This document shows, one piece after another, positions 1-5,791 of a stretch of DNA of 6,278 nucleotides; the stretch's first letter is position 1, and each line of letters begins with the position of its first letter. Source of the DNA: JBHPFQ01 sp042571625. Its GTDB lineage: Bacteria; Patescibacteriota; Minisyncoccia; Portnoybacterales; UBA2143. A program made the position numbers and the translations under genes. The stretch is from NCBI GenBank assembly GCA_042571625.1, contig JBHPFQ010000028.1, positions 1-6,278 on the forward strand. Direction: 5' to 3'. Under the pieces are notes generated by a model that made no database searches, was not told the DNA's origin, and saw only the letters and a program-made list of their open reading frames with translations.

Positions 1-44
1 GCTATATTTTATATATTTTTTTGTATCGTTATTTTTAATTATAT

Positions 45-86
45 ATTAACTACTGATTTAACTCAGTATTTAACTCAGTAGTTAAT
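45..86. repeat. 12-bp perfect inverted repeat at the rsmA stop
   Basis: Positions 45-56 (attaactactga) are the exact reverse complement of 75-86 (tcagtagttaat), separated by 18 nt. The right arm contains the rsmA stop codon (82-84 on the minus strand). In minus-strand RNA the hairpin would form right at the end of rsmA, but what follows is TATATAATTAAAA rather than a U-tract, so it is not a canonical intrinsic terminator in that direction. On the plus strand the stem runs directly into tttt (86-89), a weak match to a terminator for transcription arriving from the left. It may act as an mRNA 3'-end stabiliser or a weak terminator; this is inference. Confidence 0.5.
57..80. repeat. Perfect tandem 12-bp direct repeat
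   Basis: The unit tttaactcagta occurs at 57-68 and again at 69-80 with no mismatch and no spacer. The second copy overlaps the right arm of the inverted repeat. As a result the segment tactga at 51-56 can pair either with tcagta at 63-68 (6-bp stem, 6-nt loop) or, as part of the longer stem, with the copy at 75-80. It looks like a recent slippage duplication in the spacer after rsmA. Its function is unknown. Confidence 0.6.
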
Positions 87-834
87 TTTCGGCTAGTTTT
101 TTCCATTCTTCTACTGAAAGTGTTTCAGCTCTTCTTTTTGAATCAATTCCTGCTTTTAAAAGCAGATCTTTGGGTAGATTATTTCCTAATTGTTTTCGTG
201 GAGAAGAAAATCCATTTCGTACAATTTCAAAAAAACTTTCAATATTAATTTTTGGTTTAATAATATTGAAAATTTGAATAATTGCTGAGTCAACTTTTGG
301 CGCTGGCCAAAAGGAATTTTTAGAAACATAAGAAATAATTTTTGGGATACTATATAATTGGACAGCAATAGATAAAATTGACATTTCAGGCGGTTTTGAA
401 CAAATTCTTTTAGCGACCTCTTTTTGAACCAATAAAATCAATTCCTTCGGAGGATTTTTAGATTCAAGAAATTTGCGTATTATTGGTGAAGTTAAATAAT
501 ACGGAATATTTGCAACGATCTTATATTCTTTTAAATAATCAAAATTTATTTTTAGAGCGTCATCTTTAATAATTTTTATATTTTTATATTCTTTTAATTC
601 ATTTTCTAATATTTCAGCCATTTTAATATCTTTTTCTATGGCAATAACTTTTTTAGTTTTCTTAGCTAATTCTTTTGTGATTATGCCTAACCCAGGACCG
701 ATTTCCAAAATAATATCAGTTTTTTCAACTGTTTTAACCATTTTCTCAACAATACCTTTATTGATTAAGAAATTTTGTCCAAGTACTTTATTTGGCTTGA
801 TATTGTATTTTTGAATTAATTCTTTAGTATTCAT
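82..834 (-). CDS. rsmA: 16S rRNA dimethyladenosine transferase RsmA (KsgA)
   Basis: This is an S-adenosylmethionine-dependent enzyme that, in its family, dimethylates the two adjacent adenines in helix 45 of 16S rRNA (A1518/A1519 in E. coli numbering) late in small-subunit assembly. The 250-residue protein is slightly short for the family (about 270). Visible motifs are LGQNFL (18-23), SAM-binding motif I EIGPGLG (44-50), the acidic ribose contact in AIEKD (65-69), KDDAL (90-94), the catalytic motif NIPYYLTSP (109-117), LVQKEVAKRI (135-144), FWPAPKVDSAI (175-185), and the C-terminal SSPRKQLGNNL (210-220) and AETLSVEEW (236-244). The loop after RI reads SKPPEMSILS instead of the usual GxxxYGRLS type, a variant I associate with Patescibacteria. 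The ATG start is supported by the N-terminal match to the family. It overlaps the end of the helicase gene by 11 bp and no clear Shine-Dalgarno is present, so translation is probably coupled. It is the last gene of the run. Identification is secure. Confidence 0.97.
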   Translation of the reverse strand: MNTKELIQKYNIKPNKVLGQNFLINKGIVEKMVKTVEKTDIILEIGPGLGIITKELAKKTKKVIAIEKDIKMAEILENELKEYKNIKIIKDDALKINFDYLKEYKIVANIPYYLTSPIIRKFLESKNPPKELILLVQKEVAKRICSKPPEMSILSIAVQLYSIPKIISYVSKNSFWPAPKVDSAIIQIFNIIKPKINIESFFEIVRNGFSSPRKQLGNNLPKDLLLKAGIDSKRRAETLSVEEWKKLAEN

Positions 835-2689
835 AACTATTAAAATTAACCAAATGCTCTGGAAGATTTAAAATAAATCTTGATGGAGGATTGATAACTG
901 TTTGGCCGAATATGCGTCGCTGGCGGGCAAAAGTCATATATACTTTTTGTTTTGCTCTTGTTAATGCTACATAGCATAAGCGACGTTCTTCTTCTAATTG
1001 ACTGTTGTCAAATAAGCTTCTTGAATGCGGGAATATTCCATCTTCGCATCCGATTATAAAAACAACTGGGAATTCCAATCCTTTTGCGCAATGGATAGTC
1101 ATTAGATTAATTGAGCCGTAGTTTTCATTAATAGCATCCTGTCCGCTTATTAGAGCAATTTCTTCTAAAAATTTTTCTAATCCTATTGGTGGTTTGTACT
1201 GATTGTATTTATTCGCGACAGTAAAAATTTCTTGGATATTTTCCCAGCGTTTTTCTCCATCTTCTTTTTTATTATTTTTTTTAATATATTCTTCATAATC
1301 AATTTTTTTAATAATAAAACTAATTAATTCAGTAAGTGATAATTTTTGACTAGCTTTTTGAAATTCTTGCATAAGATCAAAAAAGCTTTGCAAGCGTTTA
1401 TCATCTTTTGCGATAGCGTTTATGTTTTGTTGTTTGACATATCTTGCTAGTCGTCGCGGAGGAGTATTTATGATTCTTTGTAAGCTGATTATGTCGTCGG
1501 GGTTAGAAATAAATTGTAAATAAGATAAAATATCTCTAATTTCTTTTCTATCATAAAATTTTACAGAGCCAATTATTTTATAAGGTATGTTAGCTTTTAA
1601 AAGCGATTCTTCTATTGCTCTGGATTGAGCATTGGCGCGATATAAGATAATTATATCTTTTAAGTTATATCCTTGGTTTATAAGATTATCTATTTCAATT
1701 GTTATAAAACTTCCCTCCTCTTCTTCATTAGCTGTTTCGTTAATATTTATTAAATCTCCTTCTTTATTTTCAGTCCAAAGATTTTTTTCTTTTCGCTGGG
1801 TGTTTTTTGTAATTAGATAATGACTTGCTTCAAGTATATTTTTAGTTGATCGGTAATTTTGCTCCAGCGTAATTGTTTTAGTGTTAGGATAATCTTTTTC
1901 AAAATTAAGAACATTACGAAAGTCAGCTCCTCGCCATGAATAAATGCTTTGGTCTGGATCTGCTATAATCCATATATTTTGGTATTTTTTAGCTAATAAA
2001 TTAATCAGAATATATTGGCTGTGGTTGGTGTCATGGGCTTCGTCAACTAAAATATATTTCCATTTTTCTTGATATTTTTCTAAGATATCTAGATTTTTCT
2101 GAAAAAGTTGAACTGTTAGCATGATTAAATCGTCAAAATCCAAAGCGTTTGCTTTTTTAAGTTTTTTTTGATATTCAGAATAAATTTTAGCTACTGTTTG
2201 TGGAAAATAATCTGATGCTTTTTCCTGATATTCTTGATAATTTATTAATTCATTTTTTGCATTGGAAATCGCTGATTGTATTGCATTTGGTTTAAATTGA
2301 TCAGGGCTTATTTCCAAATCTTTAAGAATTTGTTTCATTAAAGAGAGCTGGTCTGCTTCGTTATATATAACAAATTGTTTTTTATAATCTAATTTATCTA
2401 TTTCTCGTCGCAAGATTTGAAGGCAGATAGCGTGAAAAGTTCCTATATCTGGGATATTATTATTTTTAATAAGATTTTTTACTCGTTCTTTCATTTCTTG
2501 TGCTGCTTTATTTGTGAAGGTAACAGCTAGAATATTTTTAGCTGGAATTTTTTGTTCAATAAGATGAGCAATACGATGCGTTAGACATTTTGTTTTCCCG
2601 CTTCCAGGACCAGCAATAACTAAAACAGGTCCCTTTATTAGAGCGACCGCTTGTTCTTGTTTTGGATTAAGCGAAGAAAGTGTATTCAT
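824..2689 (-). CDS. uvrD: UvrD/PcrA-type superfamily 1A DNA helicase
   Basis: This is an ATP-driven 3'-5' DNA translocase/helicase of the UvrD/PcrA/Rep family, which acts in excision repair, replication restart and removal of recombinase filaments. All helicase motifs are present: Q-motif LNPKQEQAV (7-15), Walker A AGPGSGKT (26-33), motif Ia FTNKAAQEM (58-66), motif Ib GTFHAICL (83-90), Walker B/motif II VDEAHDTN (215-222), motif III ADPDQSIYSWRGAD (243-256), motif IV QNYRST (277-282), motif V LMTIHCAKGLEFP (529-541) and motif VI ERRLCYVALTRAK (568-580). Two oddities: motif II is DEAHD where the family normally has DEFQD, and the 621-residue protein stops shortly after motif VI at SRFILNLPEHL, lacking the roughly 100-residue C-terminal tail with the Tudor-like fold that binds RNA polymerase in PcrA. 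UvrD, PcrA and Rep cannot be told apart from sequence reading alone. It starts 1 bp after the stop of the PilX-like gene (TAACATG), so it appears to be co-transcribed with the pilin genes and with rsmA. Confidence 0.95.
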   Translation of the reverse strand: MNTLSSLNPKQEQAVALIKGPVLVIAGPGSGKTKCLTHRIAHLIEQKIPAKNILAVTFTNKAAQEMKERVKNLIKNNNIPDIGTFHAICLQILRREIDKLDYKKQFVIYNEADQLSLMKQILKDLEISPDQFKPNAIQSAISNAKNELINYQEYQEKASDYFPQTVAKIYSEYQKKLKKANALDFDDLIMLTVQLFQKNLDILEKYQEKWKYILVDEAHDTNHSQYILINLLAKKYQNIWIIADPDQSIYSWRGADFRNVLNFEKDYPNTKTITLEQNYRSTKNILEASHYLITKNTQRKEKNLWTENKEGDLININETANEEEEGSFITIEIDNLINQGYNLKDIIILYRANAQSRAIEESLLKANIPYKIIGSVKFYDRKEIRDILSYLQFISNPDDIISLQRIINTPPRRLARYVKQQNINAIAKDDKRLQSFFDLMQEFQKASQKLSLTELISFIIKKIDYEEYIKKNNKKEDGEKRWENIQEIFTVANKYNQYKPPIGLEKFLEEIALISGQDAINENYGSINLMTIHCAKGLEFPVVFIIGCEDGIFPHSRSLFDNSQLEEERRLCYVALTRAKQKVYMTFARQRRIFGQTVINPPSRFILNLPEHLVNFNSYEY

Positions 2690-2690
2690 G

Positions 2691-3929
2691 TTATTCTATT
2701 TCTTGCCATAATTCAACTCCCCAGCTTCCTCCTGTTCCGCTGGTGAATCGCATATCAGATAGGCCAGATTCGTAAGATATTGTTGCATTGTTGTCTAATG
2801 AGAGTTTATATCCAGTTGCTTCTCTAACAGATATATTATTATGTAGGCGGATTAATCCTGCCGTGGTATAGAAAACAGCTCCTTGAGCATTGTTATAAAT
2901 ATCAATAGCTGGATCAGAGTTATCAAGAGAATTATTTGTAGATAAAAGCATAATATAACTTCCAGTTGTTCCTGATCCTTGAATGTTTACATTATTTTGA
3001 ATGTTGATTTTCCCATCACTTAATATAATGCCACTATTTGATCCAAAATTACTATCTAATTTTAATGTAGTGTTATTATTTGTAATAATATTTCCTTCAA
3101 CATAAATTATTCCAGTAATATTAAGCGTAGAATTATTATTAAGGATCATATTTCCTGTAATTTTTATAGGACCTAAGGATTGCGTTTCGCTTATGGCGAG
3201 TATATAGTCGCCAGAAATAGTTCCTCCGGTTATAGCATCATTTTTCCAATCATTAATTTGAGCATCATCAATAGGCATGCTTGAACTTGCTATTTCGCTA
3301 ATTATTTCTAAGGAATCATAATCGCAATTAGTTATACTGCCATCGCTAAGAGAATAAAGAGTATTTGTTATATTAGAATTAACGCAAGAATAAGCATAAG
3401 CGTCTTCGCCTATACTAATGCCATTGATTTCGTTATTATTAGAAACTATAGCTGTTCCTGTTATATTTCCGCTTCCTGTAATAGCTCCATTGGAGAAAAC
3501 ATTGCCTTGTATAATACTCCCATTTCCCATTTCTATTCCTCTTTCTCCTGCTTGCGCGCCATAGTAAAAAGAAATTTGATCAGTTGTAACAGTATAAACA
3601 GCGCTTGTTTTTCTAATTCTATTGTCTGTATCACCTCGTGAAGTAATAGTTCTTGAATTCCCTATAAGTTCCGACATTTGTATTGTAGCAGAACTATTAT
3701 CTATAGTTAATGTGTTTGAGCTGGGAGTTTGCATATTTTGTTTTAATCGATATATATAATCTTCAATCCCAGCTTCTGAAGCATAATAGCTTTGAGCCGA
3801 TTTTATTTTATTCTGAGCATCGTAAAAACTATTTATAGTTAAATAACTTAACCCAGCAGCAATAATAGAGCTGATAGATAAAATAGTTATGGTTATAAAT
3901 AGTAGTGTAAATCCTTTTTTATTATTCAT
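2691..3929 (-). CDS. PilX/GspK-like minor prepilin with large Asn/Gly-rich ectodomain
   Basis: This is a 412-residue membrane-anchored minor prepilin. It starts with a short class III leader, MNNKKG (1-6), then FTLLFITITILSISSIIAA, the hydrophobic helix. Predicted cleavage is after Gly6. Position +5 of the mature protein is Phe rather than the Glu found in most pilins; GspK, the filament-tip pseudopilin, is the known member lacking Glu5, and PilX-type N-termini resemble this. The segment AQSYYASEAGIEDYIYRLKQ (45-64) is the usual PilX-like helix. From about 130 onward the protein is rich in Asn, Gly, Ser and Thr with repeating short beta-strand units (for example GNGSIIQGNVFSNGAITGSG, 135-154, and LNITGIIYVEGNIITNNN, 269-286), suggesting a beta-helix or bactofilin-like solenoid. 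Its only cysteines, C182 and C202, could form a disulfide. It overlaps the GspJ-like gene by 8 bp. Canonical GspK has a different globular ectodomain, so a tip role is inferred from position and the missing Glu5. Confidence 0.85.
   Translation of the reverse strand: MNNKKGFTLLFITITILSISSIIAAGLSYLTINSFYDAQNKIKSAQSYYASEAGIEDYIYRLKQNMQTPSSNTLTIDNSSATIQMSELIGNSRTITSRGDTDNRIRKTSAVYTVTTDQISFYYGAQAGERGIEMGNGSIIQGNVFSNGAITGSGNITGTAIVSNNNEINGISIGEDAYAYSCVNSNITNTLYSLSDGSITNCDYDSLEIISEIASSSMPIDDAQINDWKNDAITGGTISGDYILAISETQSLGPIKITGNMILNNNSTLNITGIIYVEGNIITNNNTTLKLDSNFGSNSGIILSDGKINIQNNVNIQGSGTTGSYIMLLSTNNSLDNSDPAIDIYNNAQGAVFYTTAGLIRLHNNISVREATGYKLSLDNNATISYESGLSDMRFTSGTGGSWGVELWQEIE
3922..3929 (-). promoter_or_regulatory. 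Start-stop overlap ATGAATAA (GspJ-like / PilX-like)
   Basis: The minus strand reads ATGAATAA: the start codon of the PilX-like gene and, in another frame, the TAA stop of the GspJ-like gene (which ends ...AAT GAA TAA, Asn-Glu). The bases upstream (GTATTAAGAA) hold no clear Shine-Dalgarno, so reinitiation after termination is the likely way the downstream gene is translated. Confidence 0.6.
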
Positions 3930-4455
3930 TTCTTAATACAGCGGAAGATGTTAATGTAGTTGTAGCATTGTAAGCTGTTTTTGCGCTTGTATTATCATAA
4001 ATAGCAGTAAGATTAATTTGAACTGATTGGGTATCTCCAGCAGTTATAAAATTAAAAACTAAATTATTAATTTTTATATCTTCAGAAGTTAATAGCATTC
4101 CTTCTGTATTCTCTCTTTTAAAACAAATATGTTCATTATCGTCAAGATAAAAATCTATGTATGTTGTTTCTTCGTTATCTGGTAGATTATATTGAGTTCT
4201 TAAGCTAAGCTGTCCTGGATGACTGCCGTCTACGTTTGTAGAATTATAAATAGCTTGAGCATGTTTAATTTCCCATGTCATTATTTCCATGGCGCGTTGG
4301 GAATTATCTAAAACATGTTTCTTAATTCTTGATTTTGTTTGTACTTTTATTAAATTCATTATAAAAGTAGTTAAAATAATTGAAATAACAATAAAAACAG
4401 AAGCATAAATAATGAGCTCTATTAGAGTGAAGCCATTTTTTTTTATTTTATTCAT
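3922..4455 (-). CDS. GspJ-like minor prepilin
   Basis: This is a 177-residue type IV prepilin-like protein. Leader MNKIKKNG (1-8) is followed by FTLIELIIYASVFIVISIILTTFIMNLI, with the prepilin peptidase cleavage site after Gly8 and the conserved Glu at +5 (residue 13). The amphipathic continuation contains SQRAMEIMTWEIKHAQAIY (52-70), matching the J-type pattern in which a helix with R.ME.m..eIr.A.. follows the membrane segment. The C-terminal half alternates short beta strands (TYIDFYLDD, INNLVFNFI, SVQINLTAIY). In type II secretion, GspJ sits in the tip complex with H, I and K, which fits the position between the I-like and K-like genes here. The ATG overlaps the preceding stop by 8 bp (ATGAATAA) and no Shine-Dalgarno is evident. 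Assignment as J rather than another minor pilin rests on gene order and the helix pattern. Confidence 0.8.
   Translation of the reverse strand: MNKIKKNGFTLIELIIYASVFIVISIILTTFIMNLIKVQTKSRIKKHVLDNSQRAMEIMTWEIKHAQAIYNSTNVDGSHPGQLSLRTQYNLPDNEETTYIDFYLDDNEHICFKRENTEGMLLTSEDIKINNLVFNFITAGDTQSVQINLTAIYDNTSAKTAYNATTTLTSSAVLRNE
4448..4455 (-). promoter_or_regulatory. Start-stop overlap ATGAATAA (GspI-like / GspJ-like)
   Basis: The octamer ATGAATAA, identical to that at the next junction, joins the stop of the GspI-like gene (again ending Asn-Glu-stop) to the start of the GspJ-like gene. The upstream bases (TTAACAAATTGG) contain no clear Shine-Dalgarno. Translational coupling is inferred. Confidence 0.6.
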
Positions 4456-4927
4456 TCCAATTTGTTAAATATGTTGATAAACTAGTTTGTTTAGTTCCTC
4501 CCTTATTATCCCATTCTACAAATATCTGTATTTTTTTTGTTCCTGAATCAAGAGATCCGTCATCATAGGTTATATTATCGTTAGCGTCGCGATTAACTTG
4601 TTCAAAACGAATTCGCCGAGTATATATTCCATTGATTAATCCAGGATTGGTTGTCGTTAATATCCAATTTCCTGCGGAAATATTCAAGTAGTAATCTATT
4701 CCAGTAGTTAAAGAGGAAATATCGTTCCAATTCCCATTTCTAATTCCACGAATTATTTCTATGGCTTCGCTTGCTAATCCTATCGCTTGCGTCTTTATAT
4801 TATTTTGTTCCTGTATTGAGTAATTATATCTTGCTAATTCTGAAAATCCCCAAAAAGCTATTGTTATTACGGCAATACTCACAACTGCTTCAATAATAGT
4901 AAATCCATTTTTTGTTTTTTTAGTCAT
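4448..4927 (-). CDS. GspI/PilV-like minor prepilin
   Basis: This is a 159-residue prepilin-like protein. Leader MTKKTKNG (1-8) precedes FTIIEAVVSIAVITIAFWGF, with the cleavage site after Gly8 and Glu at +5 (residue 13). The segment ASEAIEIIRGIRNGNW (51-66) corresponds to the I/V-type motif A.e.iE..r..Rn.nW, and the C-terminus IQIFVEWDNKGGTKQTSLST (133-152) followed by YLTNWNE has the strand pattern common to PilV-like proteins. It would be an inner-membrane prepilin processed by a PilD-type peptidase and incorporated at the filament tip. In type II secretion GspI nucleates the tip complex with J and K, the two genes that follow. It begins 2 bp after the stop of the GspH-like gene and overlaps the GspJ-like gene by 8 bp. 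Confidence 0.82.
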   Translation of the reverse strand: MTKKTKNGFTIIEAVVSIAVITIAFWGFSELARYNYSIQEQNNIKTQAIGLASEAIEIIRGIRNGNWNDISSLTTGIDYYLNISAGNWILTTTNPGLINGIYTRRIRFEQVNRDANDNITYDDGSLDSGTKKIQIFVEWDNKGGTKQTSLSTYLTNWNE

Positions 4928-4929
4928 AT

Positions 4930-5787
4930 TTATTGTGCTTCTGCTATCCCTCCAAATGATTCAATAGTAGCATCTCCATTTGCTGTATAGGAAATAATAT
5001 CCTTAGCGTCTATTAGTATTTCTAATGGTTTGTTATTATTATCTTGATCTCGGTGAATTGACAATATTGTATTAGTCGCATCTAAAAAAACAGTGTGTAT
5101 AATTAATTCTTGGTTTTGCCCATTAACATCTATAGTATCAGACCAATTAAATTCAGTTTGACCGACATTAAAATAATTTGTCATATCGATATCGGTATTA
5201 ACTTCTGTAGTATCTGGAAAATTAAGCGTAAGTGTTGTTGCTCCCTGAATAGTCCATCCAAGAGTAAGATTAAGATGTCGTGTATCAGTTATGCGATTTG
5301 TGTTGCAACATATTATTCCGCTTGATTCTAATTCAGTATTACCTAAAGAAGTTATAGTAATTGTTTTCTCATTGGACGGTTCTAAGATAATTCTTAATCC
5401 AATAGTACCATTTTGATCAGTTTTGCCACTAATTTTTTGAAAGATTACTTCAGATCCAGAGCCAGTTAAATTAATATTGTATATTTCTATACGATCTGGT
5501 AGAGAATATTCTTTATTATTAGGATCTCCTGCTAAATAAGAGTTTCCTTTAAATAAAACATATTTATCATTTTCAAAATGAACGCCATATTGGAATGAAT
5601 CTTCTGATGATAATGTTTTTGCTTGGGCTGTTTGTATAGTTGTTATAATATCATAGGTTGTTTTATCTAAATCAGTTTTTCTAGAAAAATAAATATAGCT
5701 GATAGAGCTAATAGACATTAAAATTATTGATATTGTTATAGTGGTTAGAATCTCAATTAAAGTAAAACCATTTTCTTGTAAATGCAT
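4930..5787 (-). CDS. GspH/FimT-like prepilin with C-terminal beta-rich extension
   Basis: This is a 285-residue prepilin. With the ATG at 5785-5787 the leader is MHLQENG (1-7), followed by FTLIEILTTITISIILMSIS; cleavage is after Gly7 and Glu is at +5 (residue 12). The GspH-type domain shows TYDIITTIQTAQAKTLSS (44-61), YGVHFENDKYVLFKG (67-81), LPDRIEIYNI (96-105) and VIFQKISGKTDQNGTIGL (114-131). GspH/FimT proteins usually end near 150-180 residues; here about 125 more follow, beginning with the Cys pair CC (160-161), DTRHLNLTLGWTIQG (168-182) and TLTLNF (185-190), predicted to be beta-rich. An upstream GTG at 5800-5802 is in frame and would add five residues (MEYKN) and overlap pilC by 11 bp. 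I prefer the ATG because it gives a compact leader and lies 4 bp after the pilC stop, but the choice is not certain. Confidence 0.82.
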   Translation of the reverse strand: MHLQENGFTLIEILTTITISIILMSISSISYIYFSRKTDLDKTTYDIITTIQTAQAKTLSSEDSFQYGVHFENDKYVLFKGNSYLAGDPNNKEYSLPDRIEIYNINLTGSGSEVIFQKISGKTDQNGTIGLRIILEPSNEKTITITSLGNTELESSGIICCNTNRITDTRHLNLTLGWTIQGATTLTLNFPDTTEVNTDIDMTNYFNVGQTEFNWSDTIDVNGQNQELIIHTVFLDATNTILSIHRDQDNNNKPLEILIDAKDIISYTANGDATIESFGGIAEAQ

Positions 5788-5791
5788 ATTT

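Noticed and set aside
1..44. Possible small gene or RNA in the AT-rich left edge
   Set aside because: The 44 bases are almost entirely A/T with no start, ribosome site or stable structure; they may belong to the leader of the next gene beyond the window but nothing can be supported.
186..368. 60-codon minus-strand open frame inside rsmA
   Set aside because: It overlaps the well-supported rsmA frame throughout and its translation resembles no family; it is an out-of-frame shadow.
1632..1820. 62-codon plus-strand open frame opposite the helicase
   Set aside because: It is antisense to a conserved helicase region, hydrophobic only because of the AT-rich complement, with no ribosome site or family resemblance.
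3000..3160. Repetitive look of attattatt-type runs as a possible CRISPR or satellite
   Set aside because: The runs are Asn-codon (AAT/AAC) clusters in the PilX-like coding frame; there are no regularly spaced identical repeats with unique spacers.
5110..5325. 71-codon plus-strand open frame opposite the GspH-like gene
   Set aside because: It is antisense to an intact coding frame and shows no recognisable features.
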